64,000 nt of DNA from the NCBI GenBank assembly GCA_002256935.1, contig NCGL01000005.1, positions 41,015-105,014 on the forward strand. The letters are read 5' to 3'. The stretch is from Bdellovibrio sp. 28-41-41. GTDB taxonomy: Bacteria; Bdellovibrionota; Bdellovibrionia; Bdellovibrionales; Bdellovibrionaceae. This document shows positions 1 to 9,717 of the stretch, piece after piece. The notes beneath the pieces were generated by a model. That model was not told the origin of the DNA. It saw only the letters and a program-made list of their open reading frames with translations, and searched no databases. Within the stretch, counting starts at the first letter, position 1. Every line of letters starts with the position of its first letter. The position numbers and the translations under genes were made by a program.

Positions 1-682
1 CCGCCAAGTCCGAAGCTTTATCTAATGTCATTGAGATGTTAGCTTCATCAGCTAATTGGTTTTGGCTGAATTGAGTCGCAAGCTGTGCTAGACGCTGATT
101 GATTTCGCTGACTCGTGCTTTTTGTTTATCATCTAATTTAGCACCTTTTAAAATAAATTTATTATATTGGTACCAAACCAAACGTTGTTGTTCTGGTGTC
201 AATTTAGCTTTCGCAGGTGAATTGTAAACCGATTCAATACGTTTGAATAATTTTGAATTCTGAATCACTTCATCTTCAAATGCCGCTAATTTAGGCGACA
301 TAGTTTTCTCGACTTCTTGGAATTCAGCATTGTTTAAACCACCGCTCCATACACTGTAATAGGTCATCGTACGCTCAAGCACGCGCGCTGATTTTTCCAT
401 TTCCAGGATAGTATTTTCGAATGTAGCTTCTTTTGGATTGCTAGCAATCGCCTCGATCGCTTTTTTAGCTTCGATCATTCCTGCTTCCATTGCTGGTTGA
501 AAATCGGCGATTTTCACTTTATCGAACATCGGAACCCCACCGTGAGGACCGTTCCACCAGTTAACTAGCAGTGGATTAGTTGTTGTCTTGGTCGTTGATT
601 TTGCCGTAGTTTTAGCTGCCATTCCTGCAGCTGACACTAACGTCAATATAGACACAATAAAAAAACGATTAATGTTGAACAT
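1..682 (-). CDS. dcp: M3-family peptidyl-dipeptidase (Dcp/OpdA type), N-terminal part
   Basis: The gene runs off the left edge; the first about 227 residues are visible. Translation begins with a signal peptide (MFNINRFFIVSILTLVSAAG), then the conserved Dcp N-terminus: NPLLVNWWNGPHGGVPMFDKVK, FENTILEMEKS and WYQYNKFI-like helices. Family members are zinc (HExxH) oligopeptidases that release dipeptides; the catalytic motif lies outside the window. The signal peptide points to a periplasmic or secreted enzyme. The ATG at 682 has a GGGAG ribosome site just upstream. Family call is strong; the missing catalytic half is unchecked. Confidence 0.85.
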   Translation of the reverse strand, partial: MFNINRFFIVSILTLVSAAGMAAKTTAKSTTKTTTNPLLVNWWNGPHGGVPMFDKVKIADFQPAMEAGMIEAKKAIEAIASNPKEATFENTILEMEKSARVLERTMTYYSVWSGGLNNAEFQEVEKTMSPKLAAFEDEVIQNSKLFKRIESVYNSPAKAKLTPEQQRLVWYQYNKFILKGAKLDDKQKARVSEINQRLAQLATQFSQNQLADEANISMTLDKASDLA

Positions 683-763
683 TGATTCTCCCCTAATTGA
701 TCTGATGTTATATCAAGGCTCAAGCGGGGAATTCAACTATTTTAAGGTAGATCGGCTGTGCGT

Positions 764-1258
764 TTACAGCTTTTTTTTGAAATCAAAGCCATCTTCACGC
801 GTCAGTGCAGCAATGAGTCTTTGTGAATTTTCATCTTGGTAGCTAAAGAACGAGCGTTGAATATCGACTTCGCTCTCCCAAAATATAATTTCGTTACCAA
901 TTTCTAATATTTTTTCTGTAACAGAAACCAATTTTTCGATCGACCATGGCTTGTCGATGAAATCAAAGGCACCCAACCGCAGGGCCTCTAATGCCATCTT
1001 TTTATCACCGTACGCAGTCAGAATAACGAACGGAGTCAAGTAGCCAAGTTCGCGGATCTTACGCAGTAATTCGGTACCCTTCATAACTGGCATATTCACA
1101 TCACTGATAATCCCCATGATTTTGTGCGTTTGAATCAAACCCAGCGCTTCCAGGCCGTCCTTAGCTAAGAAGATTTTCGCTCCCAATGATTTGAGCGTCT
1201 CTGCTAGAGATTCACGAATGTCCGATTCATCATCAACGATCAATAAAGTTTTTTGCAT
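764..1258 (-). CDS. CheY-like response regulator, stand-alone receiver
   Basis: A 164-residue protein whose first about 120 residues are a receiver domain: acidic pair in LLIVDDESD, phosphoacceptor Asp in SDVNMP, Thr in ILTAYG, and Lys in DKPW. It would be phosphorylated by a histidine kinase. About 45 extra residues follow the receiver and match no output domain I know; they may be a short docking or dimer helix. No kinase gene is adjacent; the PAS kinase at 6024-7568 is the nearest in the window, but pairing is a guess. Confidence 0.88.
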   Translation of the reverse strand: MQKTLLIVDDESDIRESLAETLKSLGAKIFLAKDGLEALGLIQTHKIMGIISDVNMPVMKGTELLRKIRELGYLTPFVILTAYGDKKMALEALRLGAFDFIDKPWSIEKLVSVTEKILEIGNEIIFWESEVDIQRSFFSYQDENSQRLIAALTREDGFDFKKKL

Positions 1259-1392
1259 ATGTACTTATTAGAATAAAAAGTAGCTGAGGTATTATCCAAT
1301 GAATTTTTCTTTATCTGGATCAAAAAGCCCGGGGTTTTAGTCCAATTTAAATTATAGACATCATTTATAAATCACGAGATGACTAATTACTG

Positions 1393-2178
1393 ATGACACA
1401 TACACACAAGCACCCCCGCATCATCAGCATGGTCCCCTCATGGACAGAAATGTTACTCTCACTATCCATTGAAGTCACAGGCCGCACTCGTTTCTGCATC
1501 GAACCCAAAGACAAAATAAAATCAATACCCACAGTCGGCGGCACAAAAGATTGGGATCTTGATCTGATTCAATCACTAAAACCAGATTTGATTATCCTAG
1601 ACAAAGATGAAAACCCAAAATTCATGAGCGAAGGCCACTCGATTCCGTTCGTAGCGACGCATGTACACAACATCCAAACTTGCATCGAAGGCATCGCAGT
1701 GATCTCCGATGCAATTGGAAAACAGGACACTGTAGCCCGCGGAAAATTTGATTCTGTCTTGAAACGATGGGGAAAAATCGCTTCTTCACCACCGAAAGAT
1801 TTGAAATCAACACGATGGCTAACACTGCCTGGTCTGATCGAATGGGTAAACACACCAAAACAAGAAATTGAGTCTATATATTATGTAATTTGGAAAAACC
1901 CATGGATGGTCGCTACCAAAGAGACATTCATTGGCGACGTCGCTAGGATGGTGGGCTTGCCGCTATCAAACTCGGCCACTACAGTTCATTATCCAGAAAT
2001 AGATTTAAGTTTGCTTGATCCAAAATCAACTTTACTTCTATTTTCTAGCGAACCTTATCCTTTCCACAAAAAAGTATCGGAACTAAAATCCTTACCCTTC
2101 GCTTCAGCCATCGTCGACGGCCAAGCATTTAGCTGGTTTGGAACTCACGCGCTAGGTTTTTTAGAGACGAATGTTTAA
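1393..2178 (+). CDS. Helical-backbone metal receptor (BtuF-like) protein without signal peptide
   Basis: The 261-residue product starts directly with a strand (RIISMVPSWTEMLLSL) typical of the BtuF/YvrC periplasmic-binding fold. It continues with the linking region (VGGTKDWDLDLIQSLKPDLIIL) and a second lobe. Family members bind cobalamin or chelated metals for ABC importers. No signal peptide, lipobox or transporter gene is present here, so this is a stand-alone, possibly cytoplasmic member with unknown ligand. Its orientation is opposite to the response regulator. Confidence 0.7.
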   Translation: MTHTHKHPRIISMVPSWTEMLLSLSIEVTGRTRFCIEPKDKIKSIPTVGGTKDWDLDLIQSLKPDLIILDKDENPKFMSEGHSIPFVATHVHNIQTCIEGIAVISDAIGKQDTVARGKFDSVLKRWGKIASSPPKDLKSTRWLTLPGLIEWVNTPKQEIESIYYVIWKNPWMVATKETFIGDVARMVGLPLSNSATTVHYPEIDLSLLDPKSTLLLFSSEPYPFHKKVSELKSLPFASAIVDGQAFSWFGTHALGFLETNV

Positions 2179-2373
2179 CAATGCTCAGGATCGTGGGTAA
2201 CTGTGCACAACTCTTGCAAAATTTAATAAAAAATAGAGCAGATACCATCTGATAGGAAGGTAAACTCCAAAGCTGATTTAATAGAGGCTAAAAGAGTTTA
2301 AATTCATTCGGCACGTGCTTGGGAATTTACTCGCCCAATTAGCGGCACTGTCTAAAGGTATGACGGAGGCACT

Positions 2374-3735
2374 TTGCAAGCAGCACGTACGTTCAAAATC
2401 ATTCTCTCGACCCTATTGCTATCCGCTTTGGCTTTCGCTGCCAACCGATCGCAATTCACTGGTAAAGTTCCCGTACTTCAGGGTTACACAAACGAAAGCA
2501 CATCCTACATCACCGCTCTTCGTGAACCTGGCCAAGAGTACACTTATGAAATTATGCAAAAAGATGTCACTCTAAAAGTAAAAGCGAATGACGTCGGATT
2601 TGATCATCAAGTCGACACCTTAGAAATTTCAGGAATCATTCCTGGAGCCGCTTATGAACTTGTTATCAAGAATAAAGCCGGCCAAGTGGTCGACGCACGC
2701 GAGTTTAAGTCACTCGATCAAAAAATTGAAAATCCAAAGGCGGCCGTTTGTTCATGCTCTCGCCAAGGGATTCTGAGTCCGGACGATAAATCTCGCTCAA
2801 TGTGGGATCGCTTAATGGATCAAAAACCTAACGCCATCTTTGTTCTTGGTGACTTTGTCTACGGCGATAACGCATTCCAAGCGGTCGTGAAATGGGCGAT
2901 CAGCAAATACTACTTCTACCACCCTGGTTTGGACTATATTAAAAAACGCTACATCCAATCTTGGAAAAAAGAGGCCATTTATCGCCAAGCGAAAATGATT
3001 CCCGTGTATTCTATCTGGGACGATCACGACTTTGGTTACGATGCCGCTGATGCCTCGAATCCGTTCAAGAAGAAAATGTTAGATTTATTCCGATCGTACT
3101 ACCCTGTTCCACCAGCGGATGAAGTTATCAGCCGCGGCCCGGGTGTATCCTACAGTTTTTCTATTTTTGGCAAAAAGGTTCTAATGCTTGATAATCGTTC
3201 GTACTACGACGCAAAAGGCAAAGTTTTGCTCGGCATGGATCAAGTAAATTGGATCGAAGAACAAGTTCGCGGACAAAAAGAAGTTATTGTAGCGAGCGGC
3301 ATGTCGATTCTAAACATCTCCGAAAAACAAGAATCTCTAGAGCGTGATGCTCCCTCAGAGTGGGATGCGTTTAGAGAAATTTTTAGAAATCACGGAACAA
3401 AAGCCATCTTCTTGACTGGCGATGTTCACTATTCTGAAGTCCGACAAGTTCCTGAGCATGTTTTCGGTTACAAGACTTACGTTGTTGTTTCAAGTCACAT
3501 GCACAGTACATCGCCGTTGGTGACACCGCCATTCAAATCGGGCAAAACGAATGATCCAAATCAGTTGCTTCACGTCAGCGGTCGAAACTTTGCGATGTTA
3601 TCGTTTGATAAACTATTCACCCATTTAGATGCCGTATTTCACCGTCATAAAGGCTTAGCACCTGTAGAATTCATTGGCGACTACGGCGCTGGAGAAAAAT
3701 CACTTGAGTGCAAACGATTCTACATGAAAAAATAA
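2374..3735 (+). CDS. Secreted PhoD-like metallophosphatase
   Basis: The 453-residue product has a signal peptide (MQAARTFKIILSTLLLSALA). An N-terminal Ig-like domain (about 25-115) precedes the metallophosphatase core: CSCSRQG, FVLGDFVYGDN, WDDHDFGYD, MLDNRSYYD and the closing FLTGDVHYSE motif. These are the metal-ligand blocks of the PhoD alkaline phosphatase/phosphodiesterase family, acting on phosphate esters outside the cytoplasm. The start is a TTG placed four bases after GGAGG (2365-2369). Substrate is unknown. Confidence 0.85.
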   Translation: MQAARTFKIILSTLLLSALAFAANRSQFTGKVPVLQGYTNESTSYITALREPGQEYTYEIMQKDVTLKVKANDVGFDHQVDTLEISGIIPGAAYELVIKNKAGQVVDAREFKSLDQKIENPKAAVCSCSRQGILSPDDKSRSMWDRLMDQKPNAIFVLGDFVYGDNAFQAVVKWAISKYYFYHPGLDYIKKRYIQSWKKEAIYRQAKMIPVYSIWDDHDFGYDAADASNPFKKKMLDLFRSYYPVPPADEVISRGPGVSYSFSIFGKKVLMLDNRSYYDAKGKVLLGMDQVNWIEEQVRGQKEVIVASGMSILNISEKQESLERDAPSEWDAFREIFRNHGTKAIFLTGDVHYSEVRQVPEHVFGYKTYVVVSSHMHSTSPLVTPPFKSGKTNDPNQLLHVSGRNFAMLSFDKLFTHLDAVFHRHKGLAPVEFIGDYGAGEKSLECKRFYMKK

Positions 3736-3736
3736 A

Positions 3737-4177
3737 TTACTTCGGTTGAACGCGAAGCATTTTATTTACTTCGGCAACGTGAGCTTCTTCTTCTGTGATC
3801 ATCTCGCGCGCGTACTCTTCCAAGAAGACTGATTTACCTTCTACCAATTTTAACAATGAGTATAGATTATTTAACTGAGATTCTTCATGATCTAAGCTTT
3901 CTTTTAAAATATCGTTTAAAGAATGCTTTTCAGTTTCAATTAATTTACCGATTTTTAAACTTGGGTGTCCACCTAATGTGGTGATATGCTCGCCAGCTTC
4001 GCTTGCGTGGCCTAACGATTCAGAGGCCTGATCGCGCAACCATTTAACGATAGGTATGCGATTGTGACCAAATACCATCAATGAATAATGCGTGTAGCGA
4101 ACAACGCCTGCTAGTTCGCACTCTAAAATTTTATTTAATATATCTATAGCTTCATTAGCTAATTTTTTATCCTTCAT
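3737..4177 (-). CDS. Bacterioferritin/ferritin-like di-iron protein
   Basis: A four-helix-bundle protein of about 147 residues. The first helix carries ILECELAGVVRYTHY (Glu ligand), the second ASESLGHASEAGEHI (the ExxH-type pair), and the fourth ITEEEAHVAEV. This is the bacterioferritin/ferritin-like arrangement for iron oxidation and storage. The ATG at 4177 is preferred because GGAAGAG precedes it; an upstream TTG at 4192 is in frame. It lies 17 bases downstream of the DedA gene on the same strand, so the two are probably co-transcribed. Its stop is one base from the PhoD stop (convergent). Confidence 0.82.
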   Translation of the reverse strand: MKDKKLANEAIDILNKILECELAGVVRYTHYSLMVFGHNRIPIVKWLRDQASESLGHASEAGEHITTLGGHPSLKIGKLIETEKHSLNDILKESLDHEESQLNNLYSLLKLVEGKSVFLEEYAREMITEEEAHVAEVNKMLRVQPK

Positions 4178-4194
4178 CTTTAACTCTTCCAAAC

Positions 4195-4854
4195 CTAGTT
4201 AGGCACAGTTGGTTTTTTATTAATTTTGCTTGAAAATCTTTTTGATATCAGTGGCCAAATAATTGGAATCATTGAAACCCCAATGACACCAAAAATCACA
4301 ATGTGGAAATTACGTTTCACAGCCGGCATATTTCCAAAGAAATGACCCGCTAAAATAAACGTAAACACCCATAAAACTCCGCCCATTACATTAAACACAA
4401 AAAACTTGCGGTAATTCATTTTTCCAATCCCCGCTACAAACGGAGCAAATGTACGAACAATCGGAGCAAACCGAGCCGCTACGATAGTGAATGGTCCCCA
4501 CTTGTCGTAAAACGCTTGAGTTTGTTCTAAGTATTCACGCTTGAAAATACGGGATTGTCGCTCGAAAACCTTGGGACCCATATATTTACCCACATGGTAG
4601 TTAACGGCATCGCCTAAAACTCCAGCAACGGACAGCGAAATGAGCAAGATCCATAAATCTAGGCCGCCGTCGATTACAGTGAACGCACCGAGCGCAAACA
4701 GCAATGAATCCCCCGGTAAAATAGGGGTCACAACAAGGCCGGTCTCGGCAAAAATCACCAAAAACATCAGCACATAGATCCACGGACCAAACATTTGAAT
4801 CCATTCGGCCACATGCACGTCGAGGTGCAAAATTATATCAAGTAGATGCATCAT
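4195..4854 (-). CDS. DedA-family inner-membrane protein
   Basis: The 219-residue polytopic protein has the DedA signature: FAETGLVVTPILPGDSLLF in the re-entrant region and VAARFAPIVRTFAPFVAG further on, with about five hydrophobic segments. DedA proteins are linked to lipid-carrier (undecaprenyl phosphate) or phospholipid translocation and to membrane-potential homeostasis. The conserved acidic and arginine residues of the family are present. It is upstream of the ferritin-like gene. Confidence 0.9.
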   Translation of the reverse strand: MMHLLDIILHLDVHVAEWIQMFGPWIYVLMFLVIFAETGLVVTPILPGDSLLFALGAFTVIDGGLDLWILLISLSVAGVLGDAVNYHVGKYMGPKVFERQSRIFKREYLEQTQAFYDKWGPFTIVAARFAPIVRTFAPFVAGIGKMNYRKFFVFNVMGGVLWVFTFILAGHFFGNMPAVKRNFHIVIFGVIGVSMIPIIWPLISKRFSSKINKKPTVPN

Positions 4855-4981
4855 ATGCGAAACATCATCTAATAAAGGAAAACATTAGCCAAGAATTATT
4901 TCGAGAGTTTGCGGGCTCTAGCGTAACAAAACAGACCCATACGGAGCCCGACCGTTGATACTCGTTTTTCTGAATGAACGT

Positions 4982-5935
4982 TTATTGAATATAGATCGTT
5001 TGCTGAAGCCCCGTGATCTCTTTCGTATAACCGGAAAAGACTACGCCGCCCAAATCTTTATTAACTGGGACATAGGATTTAAAATAATAAGTCGCAGCGG
5101 ATTTATTTTGCCCCGCTGGGATTACTAAATCAGTAGTTGAATTCGTGCAACCCGCACCAGAATAAAATTGTCCAAACCCCACCGTGGATACGTTGATGTG
5201 GATTTCTGCGTTGCCTGGATCAATCCATGGAGAACCTTGATCGATGTATAAACTCGGCTGAAAGGAGTAACATGTATTGAGCGACCCTTCATCCCTTTGC
5301 GTAACAGAATTAAACCCCCCAATACCTTCAAACCTTAAATAAGGTTTACTACTATTACCCTTCGGGGCGTCGGGGCCGTTGCAGTCAGTGATAGTTCTGC
5401 CAAAATCGAGTTTCATGACAACAGGAACAGTGACTGTCTCGTCCGGTTTAAGATCTAATTCTCCAACTGAGCCCAAGATAAACGCACTGCTCATTTTGTC
5501 TTCACTCGGAATACCGAGAGTTTTGAAGTCATGGCAATCTTCTGTAGATGCCGTTTTGAAACCAACCAAGTGAATAACTCGATCCGAACCAGATGGGACA
5601 TCCATTTCAATTTTTTTACCAGCCGGCACTGCGGCCATCCAATCACCAAAAAAAATTTCGCCGCCACTACGTAACGATGAGGACTCTTCTTTTTTACCTA
5701 ATGAACAGACATTTCGTTTTAGAGCTTCATCAGGACCACCAATAAAAACCCCAAAGCAGTTGATTTCTTCCACAGTAACCGGTTCTGCCACGACACCACT
5801 GGATATACCTTCTGAAGTTAACCCTGAGGATGTTTCGGGAAGTTGGATTTGGATTATAGCCGTGTCCGTGCGCCCCGCGCGTGAGCAGCCTTGGAACAAA
5901 AAAAAGATAAACACTAAAACGTATGCATTTTTCAT
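4982..5935 (-). CDS. Lipoprotein of unknown function
   Basis: The 317-residue product begins with a lipoprotein signal (MKNAYVLVFIFFLFQGCSRAG; lipobox Cys at 17). The body is rich in Gly, Ser and Thr with short beta-like stretches and several Cys residues that could form disulphides outside the cytoplasm. I recognise no domain. It sits alone between the DedA/ferritin pair and the PAS kinase. Confidence 0.65.
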   Translation of the reverse strand: MKNAYVLVFIFFLFQGCSRAGRTDTAIIQIQLPETSSGLTSEGISSGVVAEPVTVEEINCFGVFIGGPDEALKRNVCSLGKKEESSSLRSGGEIFFGDWMAAVPAGKKIEMDVPSGSDRVIHLVGFKTASTEDCHDFKTLGIPSEDKMSSAFILGSVGELDLKPDETVTVPVVMKLDFGRTITDCNGPDAPKGNSSKPYLRFEGIGGFNSVTQRDEGSLNTCYSFQPSLYIDQGSPWIDPGNAEIHINVSTVGFGQFYSGAGCTNSTTDLVIPAGQNKSAATYYFKSYVPVNKDLGGVVFSGYTKEITGLQQTIYIQ

Positions 5936-6023
5936 ATAGTTCGCATCGGTATAAACAAGACCAAACTTGATTCAAAATCTCAATATGAGACACGCGCACC
6001 TAAAGAATTCCAAATCCGAGACG

Positions 6024-7568
6024 TTAGATGTGACTCGGGATCTGTACCCGGAAACGGTCCGGTTCTTTTATAGCGTAATCAATCGGTAGCTCGACAACGA
6101 AACACGTTTGGGCGGATTGGGCATCATAGCGAAGCGATCCTAAATGTTCTTCCACTATGCCCTTAGAAATACTTAAGCCTAATCCAGTGCCCTTACCAAC
6201 ACCTTTCGTTGTGAAAAATGGCTGCATCATCTTTTTTGCGACCTCATCCGGAATACCCTTGCCAGAATCCATGACTGAAATAACTATTTGATCACCGACT
6301 TTTTTGGATTCAATCAGCACCCATTTATTTTCAGGCTCGATACCGTCCATAACGGCATCATGTCCGTTGCTCAAAAGATTCATCAGGACTTGCCCGATCT
6401 GAGCGCCTCTACATTGAATTCTGGCATCCTCAATTAAATTCAGTCGTAGTTCAACGCCATGATTTTTAAATCGTTCGCTGCTTAAATCCAAAACTTCATT
6501 GATGATGGATGACACCCAAACTCTATCAAATGGATCTTTCGTTGAATCGCGTGAAAACGAACGCAAACCCTTTACAATTTTTACGATACGATCCGTGGTT
6601 GACAAAATTTTTTGAATATCAGTGCGAATCTTGTCGACGTCGATATTTTCATTTTGAATCGCACGATCGATTTGCCGAGCCTTACCTTGAACAATGGCTA
6701 ACGGGTTATTGATTTCATGAGCCACCCCGCTGGCCATCTCACCCAGCGTAGCCATTTGAGCGGACTGCAATGCCAGATAGTGAGCTTCCTTTAACTTCAT
6801 TTCCGTGTCACGTGTCGATGTAAAATCCCAATTATTACCGACCATGCGCTCAATTTTACCATCGCTATCGTAGAAACAACTGCCCACGGCTTTAATAACT
6901 TTAATTTGCCCTGCTTTGTCGCGAATTCTAAATTCAGACGAAAAATCTGACTGGCGAGTTTCAAATGTTTCGTTTAACTGCGTTTGCAAGGCGTCCCTAT
7001 CATCCTCAACAATGCGGCCCTCAAACGATACATACTCGCCTGTAAACTCGGATTCTGTCATATCAAACAGTTCGTACATGTAAGAGTCCCAAATGATATG
7101 ACCTGACTTTAAGTTCCAATCCCAAACACCAAACTTGACGGCTCGAATTGCCAGTTCCAAGCGTTGCTTGATCGAGCTAATCTCTTTCAAAAGTGATCGC
7201 GTTTGAGTGGAGTTAGCTAAATCTTTACGAATTCGTCCCGAAATATCTAAGGCACGTAAAACAAATAATCCATTTTCGTGAGAACTACATACAGTAACTT
7301 CAAACCAAACAGCCTCGCCCGTGTTATTTCTTAACCGCAAACCAATATTTTGCGGAGTAAAAGCACCAAGCATCGCGCCTCGCAATAATCCGATGTCATC
7401 GGCATGGATATATTTGAAAATATTTTGGCCGATCAAATCGGCAATCGAGAATCCTGTCTTATCAAGCCATGGCCCCATGGGTTCGCGAACCGTACCTTCA
7501 AGATCCATTGAGCAGAAAAGTTCTGAGGATAGGGTTAGATATTGTTTGTAGGCTTTTAAAAGATCCAT
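6024..7568 (-). CDS. PAS-domain sensor histidine kinase (cytoplasmic)
   Basis: The 514-residue protein has no membrane segment. Two PAS-like domains (about 15-115 and 140-250, with [14 protein letters not shown] and a PAC-like region) are followed by a coiled linker. The H-box is [14 protein letters not shown], the N-box [10 protein letters not shown], then DSGKGIP and [10 protein letters not shown] (G boxes). It autophosphorylates on His and would pass phosphate to a separate regulator; none is adjacent. The C-terminus is complete. Confidence 0.9.
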   Translation of the reverse strand: MDLLKAYKQYLTLSSELFCSMDLEGTVREPMGPWLDKTGFSIADLIGQNIFKYIHADDIGLLRGAMLGAFTPQNIGLRLRNNTGEAVWFEVTVCSSHENGLFVLRALDISGRIRKDLANSTQTRSLLKEISSIKQRLELAIRAVKFGVWDWNLKSGHIIWDSYMYELFDMTESEFTGEYVSFEGRIVEDDRDALQTQLNETFETRQSDFSSEFRIRDKAGQIKVIKAVGSCFYDSDGKIERMVGNNWDFTSTRDTEMKLKEAHYLALQSAQMATLGEMASGVAHEINNPLAIVQGKARQIDRAIQNENIDVDKIRTDIQKILSTTDRIVKIVKGLRSFSRDSTKDPFDRVWVSSIINEVLDLSSERFKNHGVELRLNLIEDARIQCRGAQIGQVLMNLLSNGHDAVMDGIEPENKWVLIESKKVGDQIVISVMDSGKGIPDEVAKKMMQPFFTTKGVGKGTGLGLSISKGIVEEHLGSLRYDAQSAQTCFVVELPIDYAIKEPDRFRVQIPSHI

Positions 7569-7684
7569 TCTTCCAATACGTTACTATTTCGTTGCGAATT
7601 TACAACTACCGAAACGGAAAATTTCCTTCTAACGAGTGAAAATATCTTGATGTTAATAAGCTATAAAAAAGGATTTAAGATTTC

Positions 7685-8623
7685 TTAACGCGCCCAACGA
7701 TGTTGCAGCTGCAAACCAAAACTCTTTCCAAGACTTGTATTCAGAGGATCACCAAATACCGTCTGATCACTGTAGCTCATCGTCCATGACCATTGCTCAC
7801 CTTGCAAATAGCTCAGCGATAACGCCACTGTGTCCCAGCGCTCTTGACCTTGCCAGCTGCTGTTTCCGTCGCTGAGCTGAGTCTCAATTGGATCTTCTTG
7901 TGTTCGTGTTAAGCTAAACCCCGCACGATACATCACCCAGTTGAACCCAAAACCAAAACCTAAATTAGATCCTCGTCCCGGACGAACCTGTCCTTGAACC
8001 AACGACGTTGAAACGTGTTTCTCGAACGAGCGATGCCATTCAAGCATTACGAATACATCCCACAATGCCCATGACTTTGTTAACATTGTGCCAACGCCCA
8101 TCGCCCAAAACCCATTACCGCGTGAATCTAAACCACCAACTTCAGAATCCGCGCGTGATTTACCCGTGGGAATCGTGGCTTGAATAAAACCAATTCCTTT
8201 AGGTCGATACGGATTGTAATTCCAGTCGGATAGGTATTCGTAGCTCAATGAGGCTGCGATATCGCCAAGTCCTGAATAACTGTCGCTACCGTATTGCCGT
8301 TGGATGATGGGCATCGATACACCCGCTTGCCAGCGATCACTGATAATGTGAGCACCTTCCAATTTTATCGTTTGAACTTGTTGATGTTGATCCCAGCGAC
8401 GCCAAATGCCTTGGCTATCCACATTGTCGACAGAGACATCCATTCGCCCGTAGGAGGCCGAGAACTGCGCGCGATCATCGCTGATAATCATCGTTGGCAC
8501 TGACATGCCACCACCACAGCAGGCGGCAGAGCGTGCGAAATCACAGAATGCTAATATTAAAAGTAAACTAGATAGTGATCGCAACAACGGCGCCGTCCAC
8601 TTGTTTACTGTTTGACTGTTCAT
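7685..8623 (-). CDS. Secreted outer-membrane beta-barrel-like protein
   Basis: The 312-residue product has an N-terminal hydrophobic signal followed by a Cys-Cys-Gly-Gly-Gly motif at the probable mature end. Alternating polar/hydrophobic strands rich in Trp, Tyr and Gly follow (for example AGVSMPIIQRQYG and LQLQHRWAR at the end), as in outer-membrane barrels. It overlaps the FixH-like lipoprotein gene by 56 bases and is third in an operon with it and the thioredoxin-like gene. The CC motif and neighbours suggest a metal-related role; the substrate is not readable from sequence. Confidence 0.6.
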   Translation of the reverse strand: MNSQTVNKWTAPLLRSLSSLLLILAFCDFARSAACCGGGMSVPTMIISDDRAQFSASYGRMDVSVDNVDSQGIWRRWDQHQQVQTIKLEGAHIISDRWQAGVSMPIIQRQYGSDSYSGLGDIAASLSYEYLSDWNYNPYRPKGIGFIQATIPTGKSRADSEVGGLDSRGNGFWAMGVGTMLTKSWALWDVFVMLEWHRSFEKHVSTSLVQGQVRPGRGSNLGFGFGFNWVMYRAGFSLTRTQEDPIETQLSDGNSSWQGQERWDTVALSLSYLQGEQWSWTMSYSDQTVFGDPLNTSLGKSFGLQLQHRWAR

Positions 8624-9047
8624 TTTCTTTTACGGAAAAACGAATTTCCCAATCTCCAGGCATAATGAAAAACACTTTGCTGGCTCTGTAAGTTCCCACA
8701 TCTAAACGTGTCGTCTGTGTAGGCGATGATCCATGCCCCATTCCCGGCATCCACAGAATAACTTCAGGTACTTGAGTTGCATCCAACTCAACAGGTGTTT
8801 GATCGAATTGATTTTGTCGAAAGATTTTAAAAATTAAACTACCGGGCTGGGATGCCGTTGGCTTTGCTTCCCAATACCAAGATAAGCAATACTTAGATTC
8901 AGAAAACGTAATCGAACAATCGGCTTTATTTTCTTCTTGAGCGATTTTGTTTTCCGTCGCGCCAGATTCTTGAACATATTTAGGCTGAGCACAACCGACC
9001 AATTGCAAAACTAAAAATAGACAAACAAAACTGCGTTTACCAAACAT
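8568..9047 (-). CDS. FixH/YtkA-like lipoprotein
   Basis: The 159-residue protein has a lipoprotein signal (MFGKRSFVCLFLVLQLVGCA). It then carries an immunoglobulin-like domain with MPGMGHGS and VFFIMPGDWEI, the pattern shared by FixH and YtkA-like domains. These domains occur with copper handling and respiratory-complex assembly. It overlaps the upstream thioredoxin-like gene by 11 bases and the downstream barrel gene by 56 bases, so translation is probably coupled. Confidence 0.68.
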   Translation of the reverse strand: MFGKRSFVCLFLVLQLVGCAQPKYVQESGATENKIAQEENKADCSITFSESKYCLSWYWEAKPTASQPGSLIFKIFRQNQFDQTPVELDATQVPEVILWMPGMGHGSSPTQTTRLDVGTYRASKVFFIMPGDWEIRFSVKENEQSNSKQVDGAVVAITI

Positions 9048-9603
9048 TTTTTTCTCCGCGCGAAATCACGCAACCTAACGTTCGCCCCTCTTCCATAGTG
9101 ACCGGTTTGTCATCATGAATATTCATCAAAGCTTCGCGTAAAAATTTTCTATCCGCCGTGGCAAATTGGCGACTACTCGACACGCCGCCTTGATATAAAA
9201 CTTTTCCATCACTATTCATAACAAAAGCGTGTGGTGTTTTAAAGGCTTTATAGCGATCGGCTAACTCTAGATTTTTATCTTTGATTACCGGGAATTCTAA
9301 TCCAGCCCGTTTGAAGTAGTCTTGAGCTAACTCATTAGTTTCATCCGCGTTTGAATTAACCGCGACAAATGAAAACTCGGGGTAGTCTTTATGCAGGCTC
9401 TTCACTTCTACAATGTGGCTATCAGAACACGGGCATTTCGCAGAAAGAAACACGACTACGATTCCTTTTTTTCCCTCAGCCGTTTGGTGAATCGGCGCTT
9501 TAGCCAGGACATCCGCACCGTCTACGATGCTCAAATTTATAGCAGAAAAAGAAGAAAGACTCCATACTACCAAGGATAATAATACTATGTTTCTCATACC
9601 CAT
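9037..9603 (-). CDS. Secreted thioredoxin-fold (redoxin/TlpA-like) protein
   Basis: A signal peptide (MGMRNIVLLSLVVWSLSSFS) precedes a redoxin fold. The active-site region is FLSAKCPCSDSH, a CPC-type variant of the usual CxxC, and the cis-proline region is FKTPHAFVMN. Proteins of this type act in periplasmic thiol chemistry or peroxide reduction. It heads the three-gene operon with a FixH-like lipoprotein and a CCGGG barrel protein. The combination suggests metal or cytochrome maturation in the envelope, which is inference. Confidence 0.72.
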   Translation of the reverse strand: MGMRNIVLLSLVVWSLSSFSAINLSIVDGADVLAKAPIHQTAEGKKGIVVVFLSAKCPCSDSHIVEVKSLHKDYPEFSFVAVNSNADETNELAQDYFKRAGLEFPVIKDKNLELADRYKAFKTPHAFVMNSDGKVLYQGGVSSSRQFATADRKFLREALMNIHDDKPVTMEEGRTLGCVISRGEKNVW

Positions 9604-9717
9604 ATTGATAACTCACTATTTCATAAAAGTGGAGTGCCTTCTTTAATTTTTTTTGCTACGACAAAGCTAGATCTGCCTGAAAGCGCTCATCAGCATTAAT
9701 TTTAATTGCGGGGATTT

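Noticed and set aside
588..842. 84-codon plus-strand reading over the start of the Dcp-type gene
   Set aside because: It is antisense to the peptidase signal peptide and the response-regulator end; no ribosome site or domain.
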